The notes under the pieces are model-generated. The model was not told the origin of the DNA. It worked only from the letters and a program-made list of their open reading frames with translations, and ran no database searches. A program made the translations under genes and the position numbers. Shown here piece by piece: positions 25,201 through 35,120 of a stretch of DNA of 64,000 nt (the first letter of the stretch is position 1; every line of letters begins with the position of its first letter). Source of the stretch: Sphingobacterium sp. xlx-96 (GTDB lineage Bacteria > Bacteroidota > Bacteroidia > Sphingobacteriales > Sphingobacteriaceae); contig NZ_WFKM01000014.1 in assembly GCF_011007365.1 (NCBI RefSeq), positions 106,588 through 170,587 of the forward strand, read 5' to 3'.

Positions 25201-26256
25201 TTAGGCGTTTTTCAATACCCCTATCCCCGGACGATCAGGCAGTATACACTGACCATCTTGTACTATCATTCCACTATAGATATCATTACCGATTAATAAT
25301 GCTCCATCCAAATCTGCCCAGTCGATTAGTGGTGCAAGCTGTGCTGCAGCGGATATTGCACAAGAGGTCTCGGTCATGCACCCCAGCATGACTTTCAAGT
25401 CCAAGGCACGTGCTAGTTCGGCCATCCGTTTTGCTTCACGCATTCCTGTGCATTTCATCAATTTGATGTTTATTCCTGTATACACGCCTTGCAGTTTCGG
25501 TATATCGATCAGCCGTTGACAACCCTCATCTGCAATGGTTGGAATGGGGGAGTGGGCGGTAAGCCAGGCATTCTCATCTAGCATTTCTTTCGGCATAGGT
25601 TGCTCTAAAAATACTACATTCCTTTCATTAAGCCAGTAAGCCATTTCCAATGCTTCTTCTTTATTTTTCCAACCCTGGTTTACATCGGCACATAAGGGTA
25701 CATCGGTGACCGAACGGATGGTGTCAATAATCATCTTATCCGTATCGAGACCCAATTTCACTTTTAATATCTTAAATTGTTCCGCTTCTTTTACTTTTTT
25801 ACGAATCATCTCCTCACTATCGATACCAATAGTGTATGAGGTAGGGGGGATTCGATTGGGGTTTAATCCCCATATCTTGTAAAAGGGCTGTTGCATTATT
25901 TTTCCCAATAAATCGTGCAATGCGATATCAATAGATGCCTTGGCTGCTGTATTTTTCTCTTCCAAGAGATCTACATAAGAAAGGATCTCTTCTGTCTCGA
26001 ACGGTGATGAAAAAGCTGATAAATCTACTTTTCGTAAAAAAGTGCAAACACTTTCCTGTGACTCGCCCAAATAGGGAGGCATACTTGCTTCGCCATATCC
26101 AATGATGCCGTCGTATTCTATTTCGGTCAATACCACGGGAGTAGTCGTTCTACTAAATGATGCAACTGTAAAAACGTGACGCATTTCTAAGGTATAAGGC
26201 CTAAAGCGCAACGTGAATTTCCCCATTTTCTTTGTTTGCCAATCTGTGGTGTTCAT
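25201..26256 (-). CDS. dipeptide epimerase (L-Ala-D/L-Glu type, enolase superfamily)
   Basis: 351 residues. Interconverts L-Ala-D-Glu and L-Ala-L-Glu from murein peptides so the dipeptide can be hydrolysed. The catalytic residues of the muconate-lactonising subgroup are in place: K165-x-K167 (ILKVKLG), metal ligands D191 (ADVNQ), E218 (LEQP) and D243 (ADEG), and second-face K268 (NIKLMK). The TETS block at 295-298 and DLDG at 315-318 fit the dipeptide-epimerase family. It lies 23 bp after the NlpC/P60 gene and upstream of the SusC/SusD pair. Confidence 0.92.
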   Translation of the reverse strand: MNTTDWQTKKMGKFTLRFRPYTLEMRHVFTVASFSRTTTPVVLTEIEYDGIIGYGEASMPPYLGESQESVCTFLRKVDLSAFSSPFETEEILSYVDLLEEKNTAAKASIDIALHDLLGKIMQQPFYKIWGLNPNRIPPTSYTIGIDSEEMIRKKVKEAEQFKILKVKLGLDTDKMIIDTIRSVTDVPLCADVNQGWKNKEEALEMAYWLNERNVVFLEQPMPKEMLDENAWLTAHSPIPTIADEGCQRLIDIPKLQGVYTGINIKLMKCTGMREAKRMAELARALDLKVMLGCMTETSCAISAAAQLAPLIDWADLDGALLIGNDIYSGMIVQDGQCILPDRPGIGVLKNA

Positions 26257-26279
26257 GGTGTTATGATTGTGCTAAATAA

Positions 26280-27506
26280 TTATTTTTTATAAAATGAATT
26301 GTCCTGCACGCGTTCGATTGCTTTATCGTTTGATCCTACGTAACGTTTGGCAGCAACCACAGTCCTCGTTTGGAAGTCATCGTAATTGTTTGCATCTTTC
26401 AGTATAGAATTGATGCGTACCGTCCCTGCGGAATGAATAAATTCGCCATTGCTGATATATAGTGCTACGTGTGTGACACGAGCATTGGGGCTATTGGCCT
26501 TTCCGGCAGCAAAGAACAGCAAGTCGGCGGGTTTTAGATTCTTTAATGCTTTGGAAGGATCAAAATGCCCCTCTTGGTCTAGAATGTCGACTGGATCACC
26601 CACTAATACTTGTTGGGAAGCGTCTCGTGGTATTACATAGCCATTCATAAAGAAAGCGGTTTTTGTGAAACCGCTGCAATCTACTCCTTTGACAGATGTC
26701 CCTCCCCAAAGATAGGGAAGTCCCAGCATGCTTTGGGCACTACTTAATACGTTGTCGGCGGTAAGGCTTCTAGACTTTATCCAGGTATTTAGATCGGTAG
26801 CTTCGCTTTTAGGTACGTATCCAATTCGTCCGTCGGGATAGGCTATCTCGTAATACTGAGTGGTTTCTTTTTGCAATGCCAGAATATTACCATATACTAA
26901 GTCTGATACGCGTACACTTTTAGGATCTGGTTTTGATAAAGATTTCCCAAAGTCACTGATGTATATGATTTTTCTCTGTGCCTTCCACTTTTGTAATTCA
27001 GGGGATGACATAGCTACTACCGAAGAGGTGGGGACCCAAGAGATATAACCTTCAGGTGTACGTACTCTATATTCTCCTTTGGATCGTTGTAGAATATCTA
27101 CCTGTGTCCCTAAAAGAGCTTGAGAAGCCATTTCAGAGGCGTGCCCTGGTTTTGTACGTAGATTAGCTACCGATAAGTTTATAATCCCTGTCGACTTTGT
27201 CCCTACCGAAGTATCGGGATAGAGTTGTATTTTTATTTGCGCCCCACTATTTCGTAACTTTTCTTCCAAAAAAGGAACCGCGTTGACTTCGGTTGTTTGT
27301 ACTACAAATGAATTTTTTTGGAGGTCTGCGGTGGTCAATTCGATTAACTTCGTTCTTTTATCTGGAGCAAACTTTGACTTTCCCGCTTCTATGGAAGCAA
27401 CAACAATTTTGTATGTAGTAGAATCAACTTGAGCAGCGATTTCAAGCGATGAAAATACAGTTAATATAGGAAAACAAAAGTATGCGATTTTTTTTGTCAT
27501 AATCAT
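26280..27506 (-). CDS. exported NlpC/P60 peptidase with SH3 domains
   Basis: 408 residues with an N-terminal signal peptide (ends EIAAQ, about residue 26). Two bacterial SH3-like regions follow (about 108-165 NLSVANLRTKPGHASEM...GYISWVP, and 195-235). The C-terminal NlpC/P60 domain has C277 (DCSGF), H346 (VTHVALY) and H358. Family members cleave the gamma-D-Glu to diamino-acid bond in murein peptides, releasing L-Ala-D-Glu. As the first gene of the operon with the epimerase and SusC/SusD, it fits periplasmic processing of imported muropeptides; in Bacteroides a similar peptidase-epimerase pair is known. Confidence 0.92.
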   Translation of the reverse strand: MIMTKKIAYFCFPILTVFSSLEIAAQVDSTTYKIVVASIEAGKSKFAPDKRTKLIELTTADLQKNSFVVQTTEVNAVPFLEEKLRNSGAQIKIQLYPDTSVGTKSTGIINLSVANLRTKPGHASEMASQALLGTQVDILQRSKGEYRVRTPEGYISWVPTSSVVAMSSPELQKWKAQRKIIYISDFGKSLSKPDPKSVRVSDLVYGNILALQKETTQYYEIAYPDGRIGYVPKSEATDLNTWIKSRSLTADNVLSSAQSMLGLPYLWGGTSVKGVDCSGFTKTAFFMNGYVIPRDASQQVLVGDPVDILDQEGHFDPSKALKNLKPADLLFFAAGKANSPNARVTHVALYISNGEFIHSAGTVRINSILKDANNYDDFQTRTVVAAKRYVGSNDKAIERVQDNSFYKK

Positions 27507-27693
27507 AATCTCAATAGTGGAAGGCCTCTTTAATCAACGTCTAATTTACAACAAAAATGCAAAGAAATGCAATTTTTAGTGTATTAATTAAATGTTTTTG
27601 CGGTTTTTTATTGACAGTTTGATTAAAATCGAAAAACAGGAATAAAACTATAATTGGGCTGTGTGAAGTCAATAGTTGGTAGTGGGCAGCGGC

Positions 27694-27731
27694 AAAAACA
27701 AGAGGAGCCGTATGTAGCTCCTCTTGTTTTT
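27694..27731. terminator. terminator after parC
   Basis: 15-bp perfect stem (27694-27708 with 27717-27731), AAAAACAAGAGGAGC arm, 8-nt loop, with T-rich flanks on both strands. It abuts the parC stop codon and leaves a 187-bp gap to the start of the NlpC/P60 gene, which must hold that gene's promoter. Confidence 0.88.
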
Positions 27732-30368
27732 TTATTGAAATAGGCCGATCTGACCGTCATTGTCGGTCTGGATATCTTCTGGATTTGTAATTTCAAAAGG
27801 AATCGTATCTGTTTCCTTTTCCGGAATTACCGCTAGGTCAATTTCTTCACGAAGGCTGGTAACTTTGTGTACATTATGAAAGGATAGTCTATTTCCTTGA
27901 GCTTTGATTTTTTTTACATCTATTAATTCATTCAGCGGTTGTTCTATTGTTTCCGGTACTTGGGACTTGCCTTTAAGTTGATCAATTTTTACTATTGGAT
28001 CTGGATGATTGGTCAATAAGATCAATTTAGATCCAGGTTCTTCATTGATGAAGGAGATGCGTTTGCCTACCTGAACATCCTCAAACACGAACCGTTTGAC
28101 ATAGTATGCACCGGACTTCCCGTCTTGGTGTACTGCGGTATATACATGATTCGGATAGTGTTTTTCTATTCGGATCATTTTTTCGTCAAAGTGATTGTTG
28201 AGATCAAAATTGGATAACTCGAAAGAACCGTCGCTAAAGATGAGCAATATTTTATCATCCCCATCAAACTCACCCAAGAATTTACCTCTTTCGTCTGCGT
28301 TGAGTCGCTTTAATATGTCGTCATACCATATTTTGCGTCCAGCAAGTGTCGAAACTCCCGCACTTTTGAAGGTTATTTTCTTTACGGGGTATTTGGAAAC
28401 AATATTTCCCATCGAATTTTTTCCTTTTATGGCGATCTCTGCAAAATTTTGATCAAATGTGGTCTTCCGTAATTTGGTATGCGGCTTGAGTTGGATATTT
28501 ACTACTTCGGCTTCTCCATTGGGGTTGGCTGAGAAATATAACAGCTTGGACCCTTTTGTTCCCTTAGTGATATCATAGTCTTTGTCTCTTGTTACACCGG
28601 TTACGGAGAATCTTTTTATATAAGTAGTTCCATTAGGACCATCTACGTAAATAGCATTGTATATGGTGCGTTCGTCCCCTTTTTTGAAAACGGCGACGTG
28701 GATAATATCTTTTCCGACAAAGACCTTATCTTGCACCTTGACTACACTGTATTTACCATCTTCGCGGAAGACAATAATATCATCAATGTCTGAGCAGTCA
28801 GAGACAAACTCATCCTTCTTCATACCTGTTCCGATAAAACCTTCGGCGCGATTGACATATAGTTTAGCGTTGGCTAAAGCAACTTGGGCAGCTTCTACTT
28901 TATCAAATACACGTAGCTCGGTTTTGCGTTCACGTCCTTTGGCATATTTGCTGCGCAAGCGTTCAAACCAAGCGATTGTAAATTCGGTAAGTTGTCTAAG
29001 GTTTTTCTTAACTTCTTTAATCTCGTCTTCCAGTGCTCTCATCTGTTCGTCGGCTTTTTTAACGTCGAATCTAGTGATGCTACTCATTGGTTTATCGATG
29101 AGTTTTTTATAATCCTCGGCAACGATTTCTCGGTAGAACTGGTCGAAGTAAGGTGTGAAAAGACGAGTCAACACTTGAACTACAGTGTCGAAATCTCCAG
29201 AATTTTCGTAATCCGGATGCTTGTACATTCCCTCTTGGATAAAGATCTTTAAGAGGTTACTAAAGAAAATTTTCTCCTGTAATTCGCGGAGACGGATTTC
29301 AAGTTCAAGTTTTAATAAGGCCTTTGTTTGTACTGTGTTTTCAATAAGAATGTCATTGACACTCATAAAGTAAGGTTTACTTTCCTTGATGACACAGGTA
29401 TTGGGTGATATTGACGATTCACAGGATGTAAAGGCGTATAGCGCATCTATAGTGACATCTGGAGAGATGCCCGGGGCTAAGTGAACGATAATCTCTACGT
29501 TCTCAGCTGTATTGTCCTCTATTTTTTTGATTTTAATTTTTCCCTTGTCATTGGCCGAGACTATACTTTCGATCAAAGCCCCTGTGGTGGTACCAAAAGG
29601 GATTTGGGTGATGGCAAGTGTTTTTTTATCGCGCTCCTCGATTTTGGCTCTTACTCTTATTTTCCCTCCGCGTTGTCCTTCATTGTAGTTGGAAACGTCA
29701 GCTAGACCTCCTGTGGGGAAGTCGGGGAATATATTTGGTCGTTCGCCTTGAAGTACTTGAATGGAGCCATCTATTAGTTCAATAAAGTTGTGCGGCATGA
29801 TTTTGGTCGCTAGACCTACTGCGATACCTTCGGCTCCTTGTGCCAAGAGTAGAGGAAACTTGACAGGTAGCGTAATAGGTTCTTTATTCCGTCCATCATA
29901 ACTCAATTGCCAATCTGTAGTATCTGGATTAAATACCACCTCATTCGCGAATTTAGAAAGACGTCCTTCAATATAACGTGGTGCTGCTGCCGAATCACCG
30001 GTTACTGGATCACCCCAGTTACCTTGGCAGTCAATCAAAAGGTCTTTTTGACCGATCTGTACCATAGCATCTCCAATAGAAGCATCACCATGTGGGTGGT
30101 ATTTCATCGTGTTTCCAATGACGTTAGCAGCTTTGTTGAAACGACCATCGTCCATTTCTTTCAAAGAGTGAAGAATACGACGCTGTACGGGTTTAAATCC
30201 ATCGTTGATATGAGGAACTGCCCGATCCAATATAACATAGGATGCATAGTCTAGAAACCAAGTTTCGTACAGTCCTGATAGTGGAATCGTGTTGCTGGCT
30301 TGTTCAGTGTCCTGTTGTTGGTTGTTTTCTAAATTGTTCTCTTCAGAACCGTTTATTTCATCAATCAT
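27732..30368 (-). CDS. parC: DNA topoisomerase IV subunit A
   Basis: 878 residues. Breakage-reunion subunit of a type II topoisomerase that decatenates chromosomes. The winged-helix region has HPHGDASIGDAMV (91-103), which covers the quinolone-determining region and reads like Bacteroidota ParC rather than GyrA. The catalytic Tyr is Y132 (AAAPRYIEGRLS). A long coiled coil (about 425-480, DEQMRALEDEIKEVKKNLRQL) and a beta-pinwheel-like C-terminal domain follow. An acidic/Gln-rich N-terminal tail (1-27) precedes the core. parE is not in the window. Confidence 0.88.
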   Translation of the reverse strand: MIDEINGSEENNLENNQQQDTEQASNTIPLSGLYETWFLDYASYVILDRAVPHINDGFKPVQRRILHSLKEMDDGRFNKAANVIGNTMKYHPHGDASIGDAMVQIGQKDLLIDCQGNWGDPVTGDSAAAPRYIEGRLSKFANEVVFNPDTTDWQLSYDGRNKEPITLPVKFPLLLAQGAEGIAVGLATKIMPHNFIELIDGSIQVLQGERPNIFPDFPTGGLADVSNYNEGQRGGKIRVRAKIEERDKKTLAITQIPFGTTTGALIESIVSANDKGKIKIKKIEDNTAENVEIIVHLAPGISPDVTIDALYAFTSCESSISPNTCVIKESKPYFMSVNDILIENTVQTKALLKLELEIRLRELQEKIFFSNLLKIFIQEGMYKHPDYENSGDFDTVVQVLTRLFTPYFDQFYREIVAEDYKKLIDKPMSSITRFDVKKADEQMRALEDEIKEVKKNLRQLTEFTIAWFERLRSKYAKGRERKTELRVFDKVEAAQVALANAKLYVNRAEGFIGTGMKKDEFVSDCSDIDDIIVFREDGKYSVVKVQDKVFVGKDIIHVAVFKKGDERTIYNAIYVDGPNGTTYIKRFSVTGVTRDKDYDITKGTKGSKLLYFSANPNGEAEVVNIQLKPHTKLRKTTFDQNFAEIAIKGKNSMGNIVSKYPVKKITFKSAGVSTLAGRKIWYDDILKRLNADERGKFLGEFDGDDKILLIFSDGSFELSNFDLNNHFDEKMIRIEKHYPNHVYTAVHQDGKSGAYYVKRFVFEDVQVGKRISFINEEPGSKLILLTNHPDPIVKIDQLKGKSQVPETIEQPLNELIDVKKIKAQGNRLSFHNVHKVTSLREEIDLAVIPEKETDTIPFEITNPEDIQTDNDGQIGLFQ

Positions 30369-30635
30369 TTACGTTACTTTAATTATGCTAAGTCTGTCTT
30401 AAGGGGTGTTTCTAACTTGGTAAAATTACAAATTTCTTTGTGATTTTCGGCATTGAAAGGGGGCATATCAAAGAAATGTTCGTTGACCCCATAAAACTAA
30501 CCTTATTGGTATAAAAGTCAGTAATTGGACATAAATATGACGAATAAGTCTTTCGAATGTTATTTGCGAATATTAATTTTGTGTTAACTCTATTTGTAAA
30601 TCACTTTGTAGGGGATAATTGGATTATTTGATGTT

Positions 30636-31274
30636 ATGGCAAAGAAAAACTACGTTTCAAATTCAACAGAATCCACCCGGATGTTTAAAAACGATTTTCT
30701 AGAGTCGTTGACCAAGGTTCATTTTACGGTCCCCTTGATTTTTTGGATACCGGTTATCATCTATTTTATTCGCAAATCGTATGTGGTTGGCGACATGTCT
30801 GTTGGTAGTATTTTACTTTACTTTTTACTGGGTTTAGCATTTTGGACATTTGCCGAATATATCCTGCATCGCTGGGTATTCCATTTCGTGCCCAAAAGTA
30901 AAATAGGATTGCGTATTCATTTTATCTTTCACGGGGTACACCATGATTATCCAAAAGATAGACTACGTTTGGTGATGCCGCTATCGGCGAGTATTCCTAT
31001 GGCGACTATTATATATTTTATTTTTTATGTTTTCTTTCCTGAATTTATATTAGCATCTTTTTTTGCGGGATTTTTATTCGGTTATCTGATTTATGACGAA
31101 TGTCATTATGCGATGCACCATGCTAATTTTAAGTCAGGATTGTTTAAGAAAATAAAAGACCACCACATGTTGCATCACTACTCGGATCCGGAAAAAGGAT
31201 TTGGAGTCAGTTCTGCTATTTGGGATAAAGTATTTGATTCGGGATTTCCGAAGAAAGAGCCTAAAAATAAATAG
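30636..31274 (+). CDS. fatty acid hydroxylase superfamily membrane protein
   Basis: 212 residues with four hydrophobic segments and the di-iron histidine motifs of the fatty-acid 2-hydroxylase/sterol desaturase superfamily: HRWVFH (about 80-85), HFIFHGVHHDYP (about 94-105), HYAMHH (about 157-162) and HHMLHHY (about 177-183). The spacing and GVHHDYPKD pattern match the Scs7/FA2H type, which puts a 2-hydroxy group on fatty acids of sphingolipids. Sphingolipids are characteristic of Sphingobacteriaceae, so this role is a reasonable inference. It is convergent with the AsmA-like gene, only 12 bp away. Confidence 0.85.
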   Translation: MAKKNYVSNSTESTRMFKNDFLESLTKVHFTVPLIFWIPVIIYFIRKSYVVGDMSVGSILLYFLLGLAFWTFAEYILHRWVFHFVPKSKIGLRIHFIFHGVHHDYPKDRLRLVMPLSASIPMATIIYFIFYVFFPEFILASFFAGFLFGYLIYDECHYAMHHANFKSGLFKKIKDHHMLHHYSDPEKGFGVSSAIWDKVFDSGFPKKEPKNK

Positions 31275-31286
31275 GCTTTTTCTTTA

Positions 31287-34200
31287 TCAATTATTGGATA
31301 CGCTATCCTTTTTTAAAGAGGCCTCATAGTTCGCTTTATCCTCCTCATCCATCTCAGTGTCCAGATCATCTTCTTTGTAGCGCCCTAGTTTTATTTTGAA
31401 ATTCTCGGATGTCCCGTTGATTCGCATTGGGATACCTAATATTCCGAAGGGTGGCAGTCCTAATCTAAAGCCGATGTTCATCCTGCCATCCAAGGTGACC
31501 TGTCCCTCAAAACGGGGGCGAAATCCTGCCATTTTCATCTTCGTACGTTCGATCGTTATTACATTGTTCTTGATGAAGGTAGGGATTTTAACTTTCTTGA
31601 GATCTGCATCGAGAAAGCCTTCTTTCGAGGTTGCCTGACTGATACCATTCAATAATTTGAAGTTTTTAAATCGGATTTTATCCAGGTTTAATGTCCCTTT
31701 TCCTTGTATCGAAGGCATGATAGGAGACATCGTACCATCTAACAGTCCTGCCAATTGGTAATCTAAAGAAATGATGCCGTGGGCATCTTTAGCAGAAGTT
31801 ACCATTTGTTGGAATAGCGGTATTTCTTGATAGGCCCGCTGAATGTCAAAACTGTCTGCTTTCACTGTAAAATCAAATCGCGCTTTGTAAGGATTTAGCG
31901 GACGATATTTTATGGACATGTCTGTTTTGAGACCTGCGAGTTCAAAACCAGTATTGTCGATAGCGAGATTACCGGACTTTAGTTTTAGATTGCCTTTGAA
32001 GTTCTTGAGGAGAATTTTTTCGTAATAGACTTGATCTACAGCGCCAAGGATCTCGACGTCGAGCAATTGTGGTAACAATATCACTCCTGAGTTGCTATTC
32101 GATGTACTAGACATTGTTTTAGGTGTACTGAAGGCCATGAAGTCGTCTAACGTAATTTTTCTGCTGTGCAGATTGAAGCTGCCTTTAAGGATATCTGTAT
32201 TTAAGGTCAGGTAGTTGACGATATTATTGATATATCCTTTTATGCTGATTTCGTTATTTCCATACTGGGCGACAAACTTATTAAAATTGAGCTTTTCTTG
32301 TTTGAAAGAGAATTTCCCGCTTTTAATATAAATATCCTGAGGTAGGAGCTCTGTGTTGACTCTTATACTGCCGATATCCACCTGCCCTTCATTTTTCAGC
32401 CTATTGTATCGACCCTGCATAGCATCACTTTGCAATCCAGCTAGATCGATATCTGTACGGATATAGCCATCAATATCTGTTCCTTCATTTGCAAAAAGCT
32501 TATAGATAGATCCCAGATTAAGCTTGCCTTTAGATTGAACTGCATATTTGATATTGTTGAAGTTTTGAAAATCCGCCTGCAAGAAAAATGGTTCGCTCGC
32601 CAGTTTGAATGAAACAGGAAGGATCTTTATGCTCAAATCGCCTAAGGAACCTTTCTTGCTGTTGATATAAGTCTCTACATGAATATCTTCCAATGGGATC
32701 GGATAGGCTGTCGACTTGAAATAGCCATTCTTCATCGTAACCGTTGCACTCGTTTCGGGGATCACATTTTTCTTCAGATCCATGAAGCCTTGCGAGATAA
32801 TATTCACAAATACATTTCCGGCAATTTCAGCACTTTCAATAGGGTATATCTTCTTAATGTCTGAAAGGTCAATGTCGGCCTGAATGTTTGCATCGAGATG
32901 GAGTCTTTGAAAATCCTTGATATCAGCATGTCCTTTTATGAAATTGTTTAGGGAAGCGATATCAATGTCCTTTATCGCAATTTTTGCGTTTTTGATCTGA
33001 TTGTCTGTTCCTGAGGCCTCTAGCGAATAGGCTATTCTTTCTATTGCAACGGGTAAGGCCGTTAGTTTGAAATAGCCATTTTTCAACGAGTTTTTTATGT
33101 TGAATGTGGGAATGGATGATATGTATACTTCTTTTTTATTTCGTAGTCCATAGGTCAATGTATCTGTCGAGTAAGTGCCTTCAACATGTCCATCTAGATC
33201 CAATTGTCCAGCAAAGCTGAAATCTGGCCATTGTATCGCTTGGTATAGATTTCCTAAATCAAGTGAGCTGTTTACTGTTGAATGAATTTGCATGGGATCG
33301 ACTCCTTTAATCTGTCCTTCTGTTTTGAAAAATCCATTTGCGACCTTGAATTCAAATTGTTTCAGGTCGATTGCCAAGGAGTCTAGATTGAGCTGAGGGA
33401 GATCTACTCTGAACTTGGCATTCCAAGCCGTAATAGGTGTCTTTGTATTGTTGTAGGATAGGTAGCCATCATTGATGATTAGCCCCAGACTTAGGTTGGG
33501 CATTTTGTGTTCGTCTGCGATATAGTCACCTTCCAGATTCATAAAGACTTCTGATGTACCCTTTACCTGCGTGTCTTTGAGCCAGTTTGCGTAGGCCGTA
33601 GGAACTAACGATAGGAGTTCGTTGAGCGTACTTTCCTGTGATTTTAACTTGAAATCTAAGTGATATCCGTTGGAAAGGAAGGCGAAAGCTCCTTTAAAGC
33701 GCACCGGAAGCCGGTTGATACGAATATCGTTTTTCTCAAAGAGAAAAGAAAGGTCGTTGGTATTGATGCGGGTGATAAGCTGTGCATCAATACTCTTGTG
33801 CTCTACATATTTTTCGTTGTCGAATGTGAATGAAAAAGCTTCAATTTTAGCATCGGTCTTAAGGTCAAAAATAGCGGAGCTTAAGTCACCTTTGCCCTCG
33901 TAATTTATATTTTGGGCTTCAATTTCCATTGGTATTGAAGCATCAAAGTAATGCAGGTCTACATTTTTTAATCGTAACAATTTAAACGCAATTTGACCAC
34001 CTGTGGAATCGCTATTGGTTTGTGCTGTACTGTCTGTACTGTTGTAAATGTTATAATTTGCCGCCCCCAGCGAATCCACCAATACGTTTATCTTTCCTTC
34101 GCTCAAAATCAGCTTGTCCAAAATAATCTTGTCGCTGAATAGCGATATTAGATCAACTCCGATGCTGACCTCTTTTAGAGCCAGTAGTGTACTGTCTTGA

Positions 34201-34457
34201 TATGGAGCGGATCCTTTGAGTTGTACATCATGTATAGAGGTGGTCAATGATGGGAAATGAGTAAAGAAGCTAACATTGACACCACGGTAATCAAGTGTAC
34301 CTTGGATTGTTTTATTAGCGATTTCTTTGAGGGTATTATTGATTTGATCTTTGAAAAAATAGGGGAGGATAAGCATTGCCAATAATATTGTGGCAATTAA
34401 TCCAGTAAATAGGTAAGATATTCTCTTAAGAACGATTATAGGACTCTTTTTCGGCAC
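31287..34457 (-). CDS. AsmA-like inner-membrane-anchored protein
   Basis: 1056 residues. One N-terminal transmembrane helix (about 13-31, LFTGLIATILLAMLILPYFF) anchors a very long periplasmic beta-rich region of repeated short strands, as in AsmA/YhdP/TamB-like proteins that are thought to help move lipids between membranes. The C-terminal part has LDKIRFKNFKLLNGIS ... ITIERTKMKMAGFRPRFEGQVTLDGRMNIGFRLGLPPFGILGIPMRINGT, the AsmA-like C-terminal signature, then a Lys/Asp-rich tail. Transcribed alone; repeat copy B lies just upstream. Confidence 0.85.
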   Translation of the reverse strand: MPKKSPIIVLKRISYLFTGLIATILLAMLILPYFFKDQINNTLKEIANKTIQGTLDYRGVNVSFFTHFPSLTTSIHDVQLKGSAPYQDSTLLALKEVSIGVDLISLFSDKIILDKLILSEGKINVLVDSLGAANYNIYNSTDSTAQTNSDSTGGQIAFKLLRLKNVDLHYFDASIPMEIEAQNINYEGKGDLSSAIFDLKTDAKIEAFSFTFDNEKYVEHKSIDAQLITRINTNDLSFLFEKNDIRINRLPVRFKGAFAFLSNGYHLDFKLKSQESTLNELLSLVPTAYANWLKDTQVKGTSEVFMNLEGDYIADEHKMPNLSLGLIINDGYLSYNNTKTPITAWNAKFRVDLPQLNLDSLAIDLKQFEFKVANGFFKTEGQIKGVDPMQIHSTVNSSLDLGNLYQAIQWPDFSFAGQLDLDGHVEGTYSTDTLTYGLRNKKEVYISSIPTFNIKNSLKNGYFKLTALPVAIERIAYSLEASGTDNQIKNAKIAIKDIDIASLNNFIKGHADIKDFQRLHLDANIQADIDLSDIKKIYPIESAEIAGNVFVNIISQGFMDLKKNVIPETSATVTMKNGYFKSTAYPIPLEDIHVETYINSKKGSLGDLSIKILPVSFKLASEPFFLQADFQNFNNIKYAVQSKGKLNLGSIYKLFANEGTDIDGYIRTDIDLAGLQSDAMQGRYNRLKNEGQVDIGSIRVNTELLPQDIYIKSGKFSFKQEKLNFNKFVAQYGNNEISIKGYINNIVNYLTLNTDILKGSFNLHSRKITLDDFMAFSTPKTMSSTSNSNSGVILLPQLLDVEILGAVDQVYYEKILLKNFKGNLKLKSGNLAIDNTGFELAGLKTDMSIKYRPLNPYKARFDFTVKADSFDIQRAYQEIPLFQQMVTSAKDAHGIISLDYQLAGLLDGTMSPIMPSIQGKGTLNLDKIRFKNFKLLNGISQATSKEGFLDADLKKVKIPTFIKNNVITIERTKMKMAGFRPRFEGQVTLDGRMNIGFRLGLPPFGILGIPMRINGTSENFKIKLGRYKEDDLDTEMDEEDKANYEASLKKDSVSNN

Positions 34458-34560
34458 CGTGATATTATTTTAGTGCTGCAAAACTGCTAAAATTTAAGGA
34501 GAATAAGGGGACAGGGAGGGATAAATATTTTGAATCTTAAGGAGATGAGGGGGGAGAAGT

Positions 34561-35107
34561 TTAAGGAAGGTTTATTATCGATATCTTTTTGTCGCTCAAG
34601 CCGCGCTTTTACCTCCTTTTGTCTTGCCAAAAGGAGGTAAAAGCGCGTCACTGTGCCGGCTTGCCACAACAGATTACCATTACTACAATTGGCAACCCGC
34701 CAAGGTGACATTTTCAAAAGTGTAAGAAATTGCGAACAATCAATGTAAAGTAGAACGATCGACCTTGTAGCATATGGAGTCAAAGGCCGTAAAGCTATCG
34801 TAGCACAGCAGTACATCTTGCAATAGATAAGGTTTTCCAGTCTTGGGTAGGCCAATAACCGGGAGACCTAGAAAACCGCCTTGATTGCTTTACGTGCTGT
34901 GATGAACATAGGCTAAACAGTCTTGATTTATGGACTTTTGTTGATTTTGGTGTCCATGAGCTCCCTACGGTCAGTTTTTTGCTTCGTTTTTTGATCAAGC
35001 AAACCCTCGAAGAGGCTCTTGAATGCCTTTAAAAAACAAACACAATGAAAAATAATGAAGGCCCTGTCCTGGCAAGGACAAAAGATGTTTTAATGGTTCA
35101 TTTAAAA
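34561..35107 (+). repeat. dispersed structured repeat, copy B
   Basis: About 547 bp, homologous to copies A and C in the same orientation, between the AsmA-like gene and the L,D-transpeptidase-like gene. The best hairpin is a 19-bp perfect stem (34602-34620 with 34629-34647) around loop GTCTTGCC. The right end TTTTAATGGTTCATTTAAAA resembles the ends of copies A and C, but the left end (TTTAAGGAAGGTTTATT) is degraded. The plus-strand frame seen in copy A is broken here by TAA and TGA, and the end lies 14 bp from the convergent stop codon of the next gene. Non-coding on this evidence. Confidence 0.87.
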
Positions 35108-35120
35108 TATACGCAGCGAT

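Noticed and set aside
34487..34998. Minus-strand frames in repeat copy B
   Set aside because: They overlap the structured repeat and match the same-position frame of copy A only through shared repeat sequence.
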